This document shows positions 8,539 to 18,172 of a stretch of 64,000 bases of DNA, piece by piece. This stretch comes from JALZVT01 sp039029135. Lineage in GTDB: Bacteria > Pseudomonadota > Gammaproteobacteria > Pseudomonadales > Azotimanducaceae. A model generated the notes under the pieces. It worked only from the letters and a program-made list of their open reading frames with translations. It was not told where the DNA came from and searched no databases. The stretch spans positions 1 through 64,000 of the forward strand of contig JBCCGT010000013.1 in the NCBI GenBank assembly GCA_039029135.1, written 5' to 3'. Every line of letters begins with the position of its first letter. Position 1 is the first letter of the stretch. The translations under genes were made by a program, and so were the position numbers.

Positions 8539-9183
8539 TTAGTCGCCGGTGCCGGTATCGCGCTTGTGCCAGGTCAGTCCGGGCAGCGGGCCTGCCCCGC
8601 CGCGAAAGTGCTCGACCGTCGCGTCTGCGCCCGAAAAACTAAGGCGAAACACGACGTCGTTGGGCTGTGTGACCTCGACCGCCGCGTCGCCGGCGAGCCC
8701 CAGATAATGCGCCAAAATGGCCTTGGCGACCATGCCGTGCGAGACCACGCCCACGGCAGTCTCAGGTAACGCGCGGATCTCGTCGAGCAGCGGCGCGACG
8801 CGCGCCAGGATGTCGGCCACGCTCTCACCTCCCGGCGGGCGATAGCCCCACAGGTCCTTGCTGCGCGCCTGCCAGGCCGCGGGCTCTTCCCGCGCGAGGT
8901 CGCTGATCAGCCGCCCACCCCACTCGCCGCAGTCGCACTCCATCAGCGCATCGCGGAACTCCAGCCGCGCCTGGACGGCCGAGTTCATGAGGTAGGCGGT
9001 TTCCGTGGTGCGGCCGAGCGGCGAGACGAACAGCGTGCGCACGCCGCAGTCCGCCAGCAGCAGACCGTTGTCGACGGCCTGCTGTTGACCGGTGGGCGTT
9101 AGGGGTGAATCGAGGCGGCCCTGCAGCCGCTGCTCGGCGTTCCACCGGGTCTGGCCATGGCGGACGACGTAGAGTTGCTCCAT
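8539..9183 (-). CDS. Histidine phosphatase family protein (PhoE/GpmB-like)
   Basis: This is a 214-aa phosphoglycerate-mutase-fold phosphatase. The RHG motif with catalytic His9 is at residues 8-10 (VVRHGQTRWNAEQRLQG). The second arginine region is FVSPLGRTTETA, the acid region is MECDCGEWGG, and the distal histidine is in VGVVSHGMVAKA. Family members dephosphorylate small phospho-metabolites; the substrate is not predictable. GGGAG precedes the ATG. It lies upstream of the tandem LLM pair on the same strand, with a 52-bp gap. Confidence 0.9.
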   Translation of the reverse strand: MEQLYVVRHGQTRWNAEQRLQGRLDSPLTPTGQQQAVDNGLLLADCGVRTLFVSPLGRTTETAYLMNSAVQARLEFRDALMECDCGEWGGRLISDLAREEPAAWQARSKDLWGYRPPGGESVADILARVAPLLDEIRALPETAVGVVSHGMVAKAILAHYLGLAGDAAVEVTQPNDVVFRLSFSGADATVEHFRGGAGPLPGLTWHKRDTGTGD

Positions 9184-9345
9184 ATTGCTCCCTGTGGCGG
9201 TCGGACCTTCCCTGTCCCGATCCAGATTCAGCCTGAATCCTGATCCCGTCGCGCCTTAACGCCCATAGGTGCGTCCCTTGCCCCGCGAGCGGGCGGCGTC
9301 ATCGGCGGGACACTCAATCGAAAAGCATAGCAGGGCAGGGCCAAC

Positions 9346-10209
9346 ATGGACGCGCGAGACCAGTATCTGATTGAGCCAGGCGAGCTGGCGGGGCTGCTGC
9401 AGGATCCAACGCTGCGCCTGTTCGACGCCACGGTGCTGTTCCGGACCAGCGACGCGGGACTTGTCGCCGAATCCGGTATCGACGCCTACCGCACGGCGCA
9501 CATTCCGGGTGCGGCCTTCTTCGATCACATGGATGCGTTCGCCGATACCACGAGCGAGTTGCGCAACACCCTGCTCTCCGTTCCCGAGCTGCACGCGGCG
9601 ATGGGCGCCGCCGGCATCGGTGCGAACGATCAGGTGGTGGTCTATTCCAGCCAATATCTGATGTGGGCGACCCGCGCCTGGTGGATGCTGCACTACGCCG
9701 GACACGCCCAGGTGCGCGTGCTCAACGGCGGCCTGGGTGCGTGGCAGGCACAGGGCGGGGCGGTCGAAGCCGGCGAGTCGGTATATCCGGCGACGACCTT
9801 CCAGGCGGCGCCGCGCGCGAATCGCTACGTCGACAGGGCGACGGTACGGGCGGCGATCGGCGATGCGAGTACCTGCACGATCGACGCCCTGCCGGAGGCG
9901 TCCTTCGTGGGCACGGCGGCCCACAACTACGGCCGCCCCGGCCATATCGAGGGCGCCCTGAATCTGCCGTTCGGCGCGCTGCAGGCCGAAGAGGCCTTTT
10001 TGCCGACAGCGCAGCTGCAGCAGGCGCTCGACGCGCGCGGCATGCTGGCGCGCCCCCGGGTCATCACTTACTGCGGTGGAGGCATCGCGGCAACGGTAGA
10101 CGCGATGGCCTGTCTGCTGTGCGGGCAGGACAACGTGGCGGTGTACGACGGCTCGCTGTCCGAGTGGAGCCAGGATCCGACGGCACCGATGGCGACGGGC
10201 GCGGTCTGA
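9346..10209 (+). CDS. Sulfurtransferase with two rhodanese domains
   Basis: This 287-aa protein has tandem rhodanese domains. The C-terminal one is catalytic, with Cys243 in TYCGGGIAAT. The active loop CGGGIA differs from both the classic thiosulfate sulfurtransferase CRKGVT and the mercaptopyruvate CG(S/T)GVT loops, so the sulfur donor is uncertain. Conserved structural motifs include AHIPGA, VVYSSQYLMWATRAWW, VLNGGLGAW and the C-terminal YDGSLSEW. It diverges from the histidine phosphatase gene. Confidence 0.9.
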   Translation: MDARDQYLIEPGELAGLLQDPTLRLFDATVLFRTSDAGLVAESGIDAYRTAHIPGAAFFDHMDAFADTTSELRNTLLSVPELHAAMGAAGIGANDQVVVYSSQYLMWATRAWWMLHYAGHAQVRVLNGGLGAWQAQGGAVEAGESVYPATTFQAAPRANRYVDRATVRAAIGDASTCTIDALPEASFVGTAAHNYGRPGHIEGALNLPFGALQAEEAFLPTAQLQQALDARGMLARPRVITYCGGGIAATVDAMACLLCGQDNVAVYDGSLSEWSQDPTAPMATGAV

Positions 10210-10339
10210 GCCAAAGCAGCAGGGGCAGACATTTTGCGTCCGCTTTACAACGTCAGGTCCGGAGGCCGCGCTGCTTGGGTTGCAATGCGACTATCGTGGC
10301 CGCATATCTGTCTATAACTCGAGTCTGGGGACCCAGCCC

Positions 10340-11209
10340 ATGATGCGCATCGCCCTGTTCCTCGCCACCAACATCGCCGTGATGCTGGTCGCCAGCGTTG
10401 TCTTTCGCCTGCTCGGCATCGATCAGATGGTCGGCGGCGGCATGACCGGCTCGCTCATCTACTGCGCCATATTCGGCATGGCCGGCTCGTTCATCTCGCT
10501 GCTGATGTCCAAGTCGATGGCCAAGCGCAGCTCTGGCGCGGTCATCATCGAATCACCCCGTAACGCCCGCGAGCAGTGGCTGGTCGACACCACAACGCGC
10601 CTGGCGGAGAAGGCCGGCATCGGCACCCCCGAGATCGGCATTTTCCCTTCACCGCAGCCCAATGCGTTCGCGACCGGTTACAGCAAGAACAATGCGCTGA
10701 TGGCCGTTAGTGAAGGCTTACTCCGCAACATGTCCGAGGACGAGGTCGAGGCAGTCATCGGCCACGAGATCGGCCACATTGCGAACGGCGATATGGTGAG
10801 CCTCGCGCTGGTGCAGGGCATCGTGAACACCTTCGTCATCTTCTTCGCCCGCATTCTGGGGCAGGTCATCGACCGCGCCGTGTTCCGCGGCGACGGCTAC
10901 GGCATGGGCTACTACATGGGTTACATGGGCGCGCAGTTCGTTCTCGGCATCCTCGCCAGCATCATCGTCATGTGGTTCTCGCGCTTTCGCGAATTCCGCG
11001 CCGACGTCGCGGGCGCCGAGCTGGCGGGTCGGCAGAAGATGATCGCGGCGCTGGAGCGGCTGAAAGGGCCGTCACAGCACGAGTCCGACATGCCGGAGAC
11101 GCTGGTCGCCTTCGGCATTAACGGCGGCCTCGCCACCGGCCTGCGCAAGCTGATGATGAGCCATCCGCCGCTGGAAGAGCGCATCGCGGCGCTCCGAGCG
11201 GCCGCCTGA
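10340..11209 (+). CDS. htpX: Membrane zinc metalloprotease HtpX
   Basis: This 289-aa inner-membrane endopeptidase of the M48 family takes part in quality control of membrane proteins. The zinc motif HEIGH is at residues 142-146, with a third ligand probably Glu218 in FREFRADVAGAEL. Transmembrane segments are near residues 4-24, 35-55, 155-175 and 195-213. I chose ATG 10340 because MMRIALFLATN matches the family start exactly; an upstream in-frame start at 10280 would add 20 unrelated residues. A DUF4396 gene follows after 4 bp, so the two are likely cotranscribed. Confidence 0.95.
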   Translation: MMRIALFLATNIAVMLVASVVFRLLGIDQMVGGGMTGSLIYCAIFGMAGSFISLLMSKSMAKRSSGAVIIESPRNAREQWLVDTTTRLAEKAGIGTPEIGIFPSPQPNAFATGYSKNNALMAVSEGLLRNMSEDEVEAVIGHEIGHIANGDMVSLALVQGIVNTFVIFFARILGQVIDRAVFRGDGYGMGYYMGYMGAQFVLGILASIIVMWFSRFREFRADVAGAELAGRQKMIAALERLKGPSQHESDMPETLVAFGINGGLATGLRKLMMSHPPLEERIAALRAAA

Positions 11210-11213
11210 CATC

Positions 11214-11657
11214 ATGGCGGAGACGCTCGCAGCCGATTTCCACTGGCGCTGCCGCCACACCTGGCGCGCATCTGCCCGCAATACGCTGTGGTGTCTGGTC
11301 GGCTGCGCCATCGGCGACTTCGGCACTATCGGCGCCTTTCAGATCTTCGCGCCGCAGACGAATCCCCTGCTCGTCATGGCGCTCGCCATGGTGAACGGCA
11401 TCCTGACCAGCATCGCGCTGGAAACGGTCATTCTCTCGCGCAGCATGGCGCTGGGGGCTGCCCTGCGCACCGCGCTCGGCATGAGTCTGATCTCGATGCT
11501 GGCCATGGAGCTAGCCATGAACGCGACCGACTATCTGCTAACCGGCGGCGCCCGCATTACCTGGTGGGTGATCGCTCCGGCGCTGCTGGCCGGCTTCCTG
11601 GCCGCCTGGCCTTACAACTACTGGCGCCTCAAGCGCTATGGGGTGGCATGCCACTAG
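11214..11657 (+). CDS. DUF4396-like multi-pass membrane protein
   Basis: This 147-aa protein has an N-terminal RNTLWCLVGCAIGDFGTI segment and then about three further hydrophobic helices, ending in WPYNYWRLKRYGVACH. The layout matches the DUF4396 family of small inner-membrane proteins, whose function is not established. It starts 4 bp after the htpX stop codon, which suggests a shared transcript. It converges with the GFA-family gene 30 bp further on. Confidence 0.7.
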   Translation: MAETLAADFHWRCRHTWRASARNTLWCLVGCAIGDFGTIGAFQIFAPQTNPLLVMALAMVNGILTSIALETVILSRSMALGAALRTALGMSLISMLAMELAMNATDYLLTGGARITWWVIAPALLAGFLAAWPYNYWRLKRYGVACH

Positions 11658-11687
11658 CTCGGCGCAAGCAACGTGCCAGCCCGTGGC

Positions 11688-12107
11688 TCACCAGACCTGC
11701 GCGGTACCGATCGTCAGCGCGTCGCGTCGATAGCCAAACGACCCCTCGCCGCTCCAACCGGCGCCGTCCGGGAACCGCACCTCGACGCCCGTTAACGCAT
11801 CCGGCGCAAACAGCTTCATGTTGACGCCCACCTGATCGAGTTCGGGGTGCAGGGTACGGGTCGCTGGCGAGAGCTCGAAGTGAGTCGTGGTGCCGCAGGT
11901 CCGGCAAGAGCGCAGCACGGCGGTGGGCGTGGGCTTGTCGGCGCGTTGAAAGCCGATGGTCTCGCCGCTGATCGTCACCTGCGCGGTGCCGAAGTAGCCC
12001 CAGGCCGCGCCGGTCTTGCGGCACAGACTGCAGTCGCAGTCATGTATGAAATCGGGGCTACGGTCGAGCGTTACGCTGACCGCCCCGCACGCACAGGTTC
12101 CTGTCAC
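11688..12107 (-). CDS. GFA family protein (glutathione-dependent formaldehyde-activating-like)
   Basis: This is a 139-aa zinc-binding protein of the GFA/CENP-V fold. Cysteines sit in the expected pattern: CxC at 5 and 7, CDCSLC at 24-29, and CRTC at 68-71. The founding member was described as promoting the reaction of formaldehyde with glutathione, but most relatives are of unknown function. The start is GTG 12107 with AGAGGA about 7 nt upstream. It converges with the DUF4396 gene. Confidence 0.88.
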   Translation of the reverse strand: MTGTCACGAVSVTLDRSPDFIHDCDCSLCRKTGAAWGYFGTAQVTISGETIGFQRADKPTPTAVLRSCRTCGTTTHFELSPATRTLHPELDQVGVNMKLFAPDALTGVEVRFPDGAGWSGEGSFGYRRDALTIGTAQVW

Positions 12108-12224
12108 GGTAATGTCCTCTGTAGTGACGTTTGGGAGGCGCAGCTTAGCACTCGCGCGAATCGCGACGATCGCACGATGTGGCGCTCGACAGGCGGACGG
12201 CAGCCTGGCTCGTCCCAGGACTCG

Positions 12225-12644
12225 TTAGATCCAGCCGAGCTCCCGCATGGCCCAGGGCGCGTTCCAGATCTTGGTCATCGCGGCGACCTTGTCGTTGTCG
12301 CTCATGGTCACGACGTAGACATAGTGCGAGCGGGTGGACAGGCCCGTCGGCGGCACCGGTCCCCCGTCGCCGACGTGGGTTGCGCTGTAGGTCGCGAAAA
12401 ACAGGGCGCTACGGTTGGCTTCGTCCCAGGCCGCCGCGTGCAGCTCGTAGCTGGCGCCGGCAGCGGTCACGGTACCGAACGCCTTCATCCACTCGCAGTA
12501 GCCCTCGACGGTGTCGATGTCTGCCAACGGCTCGCTCTGGGCGACGAAGGGTGCGCCAGGCTCCACATAGGCCTGACAGCCTGCCCAGCCCGACGGTTCT
12601 TCGCACGCGGCGAAGAAGTGCCGGGCGTTGTCAAATGCGCTCAT
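12225..12644 (-). CDS. NTF2/SnoaL-like protein
   Basis: This 139-aa protein has a cone-shaped NTF2-like fold pattern: N-terminal helices (SAFDNARHFFAACEE), a middle MKAFGTVTAAGASYELHAAAW strand pair, and a C-terminal SHYVYVVTMSDNDKVAAMTKIW. Proteins of this type include polyketide cyclases, dehydratases and many uncharacterised binding proteins. ATG 12644 begins the conserved part. An upstream in-frame ATG (12734) would add 30 residues of low-complexity character. Substrate unknown. Confidence 0.75.
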   Translation of the reverse strand: MSAFDNARHFFAACEEPSGWAGCQAYVEPGAPFVAQSEPLADIDTVEGYCEWMKAFGTVTAAGASYELHAAAWDEANRSALFFATYSATHVGDGGPVPPTGLSTRSHYVYVVTMSDNDKVAAMTKIWNAPWAMRELGWI

Positions 12645-12738
12645 CGCTGTTTCCCCAATGCTGTCGTCCGGCCGGTTACCGGGACGTGCACAGGTTCTGC
12701 GGCGACCGCCCGGGTTCTCCCAGGGACCAGGCACCCGA

Positions 12739-14409
12739 TCAGTACAAGCGATACGCCGGCTTGCCCGGGGTGATCGCCTGATAGCTGCCTTTAAGCTGTG
12801 GAGTGAGGGCGATGCGCTCGAGTGTGCTTAGCTCATAAATGCCCAGCCCTTCTTCGGTGCTGAAGTACAGCCGATCGAGCTCGCCATTCGCGCCTGCGAA
12901 ACTGCCGTCGTCCAGGTCCAGTACCGGTTCGTCGCTGCTCGGCTCATAGGCCTGCACCCGATCGAGGCTCAGGGCGAACACATAGGGCGCGCTATCGAAT
13001 CTGACCATGCCGAGCGGCGCCCGACCGGCTCCCTGCAGCGCAATGCGCCGAAACGTACCGGTATCGAAAACGGTCACGTCGCGGGTGCTGCCGTTCATCA
13101 CATAGAGTTTGCGATCGTCATCGCTGAGCGCCATCGCGGTGCTGGAGTATGGCGGTATGGAAAGGAAGCCGTAGCCCGTGTACGCCGCGAGCGCCAGACC
13201 GCCAACGCTCGCCAGCGCCTGCGCGAACTTGAGTCCCGCGCTGCCCGTGCCGCGCACGCCGACGAGCTCCAGCGGATCAAGCCGAAACATCGCAACGCGC
13301 GAACCGCTGCTGGAATCGATGTACAGCGTATCCAAATCGGGCCCAAAGAATCCGCCCTCTGGCGTAGCCGACAGCTCCGCGAACTGAATCGGCCCCTCGG
13401 CATTCAGCGGCCCATGTTCAACGCTGTCTTTGCACAGCGCCGTGGCGACGCCCGTCGCCTCGTCGGCCACCACGCCCTCCGGCATGCAAGGCTGGTCGTG
13501 TTCGCGCACCAGCTCGACGCGGTCCCCGGCGATCCGCCACAGCTTGGATTTGCCCGTGACAATCGACTTGCGGCTCAGCGCATACGCCGCGTCGTTGTCC
13601 TTGCCGTGGTGAAACTTCGACAGGTCGAAACCAACCTCATACAGACCCAGCTCTTTGCCATCGACGGTGCGCAGCACCCGAACCTTGGTGTCGTAGCCCT
13701 TGACCAGCTCCTTGCTTCGCTCCCCCGGCGGCTTCGCCATGCCGCTGATTTTCTCCTGCTCAATCAGGTACAGAAAGTCTCCGTCTTTGGAGCGTTCAAA
13801 GCGCTTGGCGTCGCCTCGCATGCGCGACTCCCATATCACCCTGCCCGCAACCGGATCGATGAGATACACCTGCCGTCTGCCGACCGGATTGTGCGCCAAC
13901 ACGCGATCGCCGGTGAGGTAAGCGACTTCCAGGAAACCCTTGTTGAGGGGCAGCGTCGATGTGCGCTCGCCGTCGGCCAGGCGAAAGGTGTCGACCTGCC
14001 AGCGGTTTTTCTGCTGACCCAGAGCAACGATGTATTCGCCGTCTTGCGTTTCGTGCGCCCAGAAGAACAGCTGCTGCGGCGGGCCGGGCCGCCGGCCGAT
14101 CGGTAGCCGGGCGATCTCCTTGCCGCCGGCCACGTCAAAGCCAAGCAGTTCCCATTCTTTGGTTGTGGGCTGCTTGTTGTTGACCCACAGCCGGCTGCCT
14201 GACTCGTTAGTGAACGCCACGGGCGCGCGTCGGTTGGCGCCGAGGTCCACGCTGGCGACCACCTCGTTTTGAGCAAAGGACACGAAGTGCAGGTCATACT
14301 GCATTTTGCCTATGCCCGGTGCGTCGCCCTTGGTCAGTACGGCCTGAAAATCAGCATGCGCAGCGCAAGCGAGCGCAAGCAGCGCAAACGAAAACAGTGA
14401 ACGTCTCAT
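12739..14409 (-). CDS. Secreted beta-propeller-like protein of unknown function
   Basis: This 556-aa protein starts with a clear signal peptide (MRRSLFSFALLALACAAHA). Repeated strand-rich stretches follow, such as DGEYIVALGQ, KDGDFLYLIEQ, DDRKLYVMNG and ELDRLYFSTEEGLGIYELS, of the kind that form YVTN/WD40-like propeller blades. No catalytic motif is visible. The start at 14409 was chosen because it begins the signal peptide and has GAGGGA upstream; the open frame extends 24 codons further. It probably sits in the periplasm or outside the cell. It is not obviously linked to its neighbours. Confidence 0.7.
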   Translation of the reverse strand: MRRSLFSFALLALACAAHADFQAVLTKGDAPGIGKMQYDLHFVSFAQNEVVASVDLGANRRAPVAFTNESGSRLWVNNKQPTTKEWELLGFDVAGGKEIARLPIGRRPGPPQQLFFWAHETQDGEYIVALGQQKNRWQVDTFRLADGERTSTLPLNKGFLEVAYLTGDRVLAHNPVGRRQVYLIDPVAGRVIWESRMRGDAKRFERSKDGDFLYLIEQEKISGMAKPPGERSKELVKGYDTKVRVLRTVDGKELGLYEVGFDLSKFHHGKDNDAAYALSRKSIVTGKSKLWRIAGDRVELVREHDQPCMPEGVVADEATGVATALCKDSVEHGPLNAEGPIQFAELSATPEGGFFGPDLDTLYIDSSSGSRVAMFRLDPLELVGVRGTGSAGLKFAQALASVGGLALAAYTGYGFLSIPPYSSTAMALSDDDRKLYVMNGSTRDVTVFDTGTFRRIALQGAGRAPLGMVRFDSAPYVFALSLDRVQAYEPSSDEPVLDLDDGSFAGANGELDRLYFSTEEGLGIYELSTLERIALTPQLKGSYQAITPGKPAYRLY

Positions 14410-14668
14410 CCGTGATCCCTCGTCGAAGCCTGTCGAATCGACCGCCTGCCATTGGTCAATAACAACGGCCCGGGTCGACATAGGCGTTGGACAATTCTTC
14501 CAGATTCAGCCCGCCAGCGCAGCGATTGTCGCTGCCACGCGTGAAAGCGCGTCCGCGACCTCTGGTGATCAGGCCAATCCGGTACCCTGTGCAGCCGGCT
14601 CGATTCAGCGAGACGGGCAAGGGCGGACGCGGCGGAGTCGCCCGGCAAAACTGCAAAGGAGTCAGAAC

Positions 14669-16399
14669 ATGCGCCACGCCGAATCGTCCGCATCTCGCAC
14701 CGGACGCGCGAAAGCCAAGCGGACATTTCGGTTCGCCGTCATCGGCGCGGGCTGCCTTTTGTTGCTGGCCGGCTGTGGAGCGCCGGATCGCGACGCTGCC
14801 TCTGCCGACCTGATTCTCGACAACGCGGTCGTGCATACGCTCGCGGGTGCAGACCCGGGCGATACGGGCGTGAACGCCATCGCCATACGCGGCAGCCGCA
14901 TCATCGCGCTGGGAAGCGCCGTCGCCGCCACGCGCACCGCCGCCACCCGCGTTATCGATCTCGGCGGCGCTACCGTGTTGCCTGGCCTAATCGAATCCCA
15001 CACCCACGTCTTCAATCTGGGCAAGAAGCTGGAGCGCGTCGACCTGACGGGCATTGCGACAGAAGCCGAGGCCGTCGATCTGGTGGCGGCCCGTGCGGCC
15101 AGCACGCCGCCGGGGGAATGGGTGGTCGGCCAGGGCTGGGATGAGGGTGCCTGGGCCAATCGCTATCCGGACGCCACGCTGCTGAGCGAGCGCGTCCCTG
15201 ACCATCCGGTGCTGATGCAAAGCCTGCACGGCTTCGCGGCCTGGGGAAACGATCTGGCGCTGAGCCGCGCCGGCGTCGCGGCCGAGACGCCGGACCCGGT
15301 CGGCGGCGAGATCCTGCGCGACGCGCGCGGCGAGCCCACCGGCCTCTTTCTGAATCGCGCGACGGTGCTGCTGCGCAACGCGGTGCCCGCCGACAGCGAC
15401 GCAGACGTTCGCCGGCAGCTCCTGCTGGCGCTCGAGACCATGCTGCGCGACGGCTACGTCGCGATCCACGACGCGGGCGTGAACAGCCAGCAGATGCGCG
15501 TGCTGGAGGCGCTGGAGGCCGAGGGCGCCCTGCCGCTGCGGGTCTATCCGATGCTGAGCCTGCGCGATGAAAGCCTGATCGAAGACTGGCTCGAGCGCGG
15601 CCCGGACGACGACGCGGCGTCCATGCTGGTGACGCGCTCGGTGAAGGCGTACTACGACGGCGCGCTGGGTTCGCGCGGCGCGCGGCTGCTGGCGGACTAT
15701 TTCGACCGTCCGGGTCATCGCGGCATCAGCGGCGACAGCTACGCCTACAACGCGGAGCTCGCGGCGCGCGTGATGGACGCGGGCTTCCAGATCGCCATCC
15801 ACGCCATCGGCGACGCGGGCAACCGGGAGACGCTGGACTTCATCGCCAGACATCAAGCGGACGAGCGCGGGCGGCACCGCATCGAACACGCGCAGGTCGT
15901 GCATCCCGATGACTTCGCGCGCTTCGCCGAGCTCGGCGTCATCGCCTCAATGCAACCGCCGCACGCCGTCGAGGACATGGTGTGGGCAGAACAGCGGCTG
16001 GGCGCGACGCGCATTCGCGGCGCCTACGCCTGGCGATCGCTGCTGGATGCGGGCGCCCGGGTGATCTTCAACGCCGACAACCCAGGCTCGGACCACAGCA
16101 TCTTTTACGGCCTGCACGCCGCCGTCACTCGCCGCAACAAGGCGCGCGAGCCGACGGGCGGCTGGTACGCCGAAGAGGCGCTCAACATGATTGAAACGCT
16201 GCAGGCGTATACGAGCTGGGGGGCCTACGCGAGTTTCCGCGAGGCCGAAACCGGTACCTTAGAGGTCGGCAAGTGGGCGGACATCACGGTGCTGGACATC
16301 GACCCGATCGAGCTGGCGGCGAGTGATCCCGACGCGCTGCTCGACGGCCGGGTACTGATGACCCTCGTCGGCGGCGACATTCGCTACGACGGGCGCTGA
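14669..16399 (+). CDS. Amidohydrolase-family lipoprotein (YtcJ-like)
   Basis: This 576-aa protein is a metal-dependent hydrolase of the amidohydrolase-3 type. A lipobox LAGC with lipidation Cys36 follows a basic N-region and hydrophobic core. Metal ligands are expected at His111 and His113 (ESHTHVF). Further motifs are IAIHAIGDAGNRETLD, RIEHAQVVHPDDFARFA and FNADNPGSDHSIFYGLH, typical of YtcJ-like enzymes. AAAGGA lies 8 nt before the ATG. The substrate is unknown. It converges with the cupin gene with only 6 bp between stops. Confidence 0.9.
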   Translation: MRHAESSASRTGRAKAKRTFRFAVIGAGCLLLLAGCGAPDRDAASADLILDNAVVHTLAGADPGDTGVNAIAIRGSRIIALGSAVAATRTAATRVIDLGGATVLPGLIESHTHVFNLGKKLERVDLTGIATEAEAVDLVAARAASTPPGEWVVGQGWDEGAWANRYPDATLLSERVPDHPVLMQSLHGFAAWGNDLALSRAGVAAETPDPVGGEILRDARGEPTGLFLNRATVLLRNAVPADSDADVRRQLLLALETMLRDGYVAIHDAGVNSQQMRVLEALEAEGALPLRVYPMLSLRDESLIEDWLERGPDDDAASMLVTRSVKAYYDGALGSRGARLLADYFDRPGHRGISGDSYAYNAELAARVMDAGFQIAIHAIGDAGNRETLDFIARHQADERGRHRIEHAQVVHPDDFARFAELGVIASMQPPHAVEDMVWAEQRLGATRIRGAYAWRSLLDAGARVIFNADNPGSDHSIFYGLHAAVTRRNKAREPTGGWYAEEALNMIETLQAYTSWGAYASFREAETGTLEVGKWADITVLDIDPIELAASDPDALLDGRVLMTLVGGDIRYDGR

Positions 16400-16405
16400 T
16401 CGCCC

Positions 16406-17062
16406 TCAGCGATGCCTGCCGAGCTTTAGCCAAACCCGGGCACCCTCGGCACCCGCCACCGCGCGCAGCATCGCGCCGGGCGGCAGGCGCAGCCAGTCAT
16501 GCTGCGCAAGCTCATCGCCGCCCTCCGTCAGCGCGCCGCCCAGCACCAGCAGCTCGCCGCCGCGCGGCAGCGCGAGCGCAATCTCGGCGTTCGCCTCCCA
16601 GCGCTCGGCGCGCACGGTCTCGACGCCGTCGGCAAACAGCGGCGTGACGTGCACGCCCGGCCGCCCCGCGGCCGCAACCTCTCCCGCCAGATCGATATGC
16701 GTGCGAACGTGCGTGCGATCGTCCGAATCGAACTGCCACAGCTTTACGAACAGCACGCAGCCCGGCTCGGAGCCCGGCGTGTGCTGCGAGGTCGGCGGGT
16801 TGCGCAGATAGGAACCGGCCGGATAGTCGCCGTGTTCGTCTGAGAAAACGCCGTCCAGGACGACGAACTCTTCGCCGCCGCCGTGCACGTGCGGCGAAAA
16901 CGCGCTGCCCGGCGCGTAGCGGACGATGGTCGTCGCGCGGGCCACCTCGTCGCCGACGCGATCGAGCATGCGCCGATCCACGCCGGCCATCGGCGACGGC
17001 TGCCAGTCGAGTGTGGCGCTGTGCACCACGACCCGAGCGGAGAAGTCGGCATTCAGTTCCAC
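16406..17062 (-). CDS. Cupin-domain protein (ChrR-like cupin)
   Basis: This 218-aa protein has a first cupin with PGSAFSPHVHGGGEEFVVLDG, placing metal ligands at His58, His60 and Glu64 or Glu65, and His94 in SQHTPG. A second, weaker cupin-like half follows (PRGGELLVLGGALTEGG). The arrangement resembles the cupin of ChrR anti-sigma factors, but no N-terminal zinc anti-sigma domain is present, so a regulatory role is not supported. GTG 17062 has GAGG 7 nt upstream. It is followed upstream on the same strand by an LLM gene. Confidence 0.78.
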   Translation of the reverse strand: MELNADFSARVVVHSATLDWQPSPMAGVDRRMLDRVGDEVARATTIVRYAPGSAFSPHVHGGGEEFVVLDGVFSDEHGDYPAGSYLRNPPTSQHTPGSEPGCVLFVKLWQFDSDDRTHVRTHIDLAGEVAAAGRPGVHVTPLFADGVETVRAERWEANAEIALALPRGGELLVLGGALTEGGDELAQHDWLRLPPGAMLRAVAGAEGARVWLKLGRHR

Positions 17063-17082
17063 AGGCGCGCCTCGCGATAGCT

Positions 17083-18087
17083 CTACTTGAGCTGGAACTT
17101 GTCGCCAGTAAACGCGTTAAAGGTGCGCTCCAGATCCTCTGGCGTCGCCGCGAGCGGCGCGACGATGTGCGTGTGCACGCCGCCGTCCGCGTCGGCCTGA
17201 ATGCGTTCGCGTATCTCGTCTTCGTTTCCGATGATGCCGATCTCGTCGATCATCTCATCCGACATGGCGCCCGCGGTCGCGGCACGGTCCTTCGCCGCCC
17301 AGCCCTCATTGATGCCGTCGGCCGCGCCCTCGTAGCCCGCCCAGGCGAGAAACTTGTTGTAGACCGGCGTGGCGTAGTAAGGACCGAACGCGGCACGGAA
17401 CAGATCGCGGCCGCGCGCCTTGTCGTCGGTGCACAGGATCATCGCGCGATTGACGATCTCCACGTCCGCCGGATCCTTGCCCGCCTTCTCGGCGCCGCGT
17501 TTGACGGCCTCCATCATCTTCGGCAGCGCGCTCTTCGGCCACAGATTGAAGATCACGCCGTCGCCGACCTCGGCCGCCATCTCGATCATCTTTGGCCGCA
17601 GCGCGGCGATGTAAATGGGCGGCGGGTTCTCTGCCGGCGCCTGGCGATAGCCGCGCGAGTAGAGCGTTTCCATCTCGGTGAAGTTCGATTTCTCGCCCGC
17701 GAGCATGGAGCGCATCATGATCGCGGTCTCTTTGACCCGCGTCAGCGGCTTGTCCAGCGGAATGCCGTTCCACTGACCCATGATCGTCTGGCTGGAAGAG
17801 CCGATGCCGAACACGAAGCGGTTCGGCAGGACCTGGGAAATCACATTGGCGGATGCGGCCATGACGGCGGGCGTGCGCGTATATACCGGCGTCACCGCCA
17901 CGCCGACCCTGGCGCTGGTCGTCGCGTGCGCGACCGCCGCGATCTGCGTGAGCGTGTCCGGCGCACCCGAGTCGCTGAACCACGCGTCCGGATAGCCGTT
18001 GTCCTCGGCCCACTTGATGCGATCGATCGTCTGCGAAATTTGCGGGCCGGCCGGCAGCGTAACCGCCATGCGTTTAGCGACGGGCAT
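17083..18087 (-). CDS. LLM-class oxidoreductase (Mer-like)
   Basis: This 334-aa luciferase-like TIM-barrel enzyme carries PDAWFSDSGAPDTLTQIAAV, VGVAVTPVYTRTPAVMAA, NRFVFGIGSSSQTIMGQWNG and PPPIYIAALRPKMIEMAAEVGDGVI, as in the F420-dependent methylenetetrahydromethanopterin-reductase-like group. The cofactor could be F420 or FMN. AGGGGGGAACT precedes the ATG. The cupin gene begins 20 bp downstream on the same strand, suggesting cotranscription. Confidence 0.88.
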   Translation of the reverse strand: MPVAKRMAVTLPAGPQISQTIDRIKWAEDNGYPDAWFSDSGAPDTLTQIAAVAHATTSARVGVAVTPVYTRTPAVMAASANVISQVLPNRFVFGIGSSSQTIMGQWNGIPLDKPLTRVKETAIMMRSMLAGEKSNFTEMETLYSRGYRQAPAENPPPIYIAALRPKMIEMAAEVGDGVIFNLWPKSALPKMMEAVKRGAEKAGKDPADVEIVNRAMILCTDDKARGRDLFRAAFGPYYATPVYNKFLAWAGYEGAADGINEGWAAKDRAATAGAMSDEMIDEIGIIGNEDEIRERIQADADGGVHTHIVAPLAATPEDLERTFNAFTGDKFQLK

Positions 18088-18172
18088 AGTTCCCCCCTGT
18101 CCTGAGCAGTGTTCTGAGTGTTAGCGTTCGAGCGTTGCACTGGGGATCGGCAAAATCAAGCGGGGGACGGGG

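Noticed and set aside
10274..10307. Possible heat-shock promoter ahead of htpX (CTTGGGT and CCGCATAT)
   Set aside because: The spacer is 19 bp, well over the usual 13-17, and the -35 is poor.
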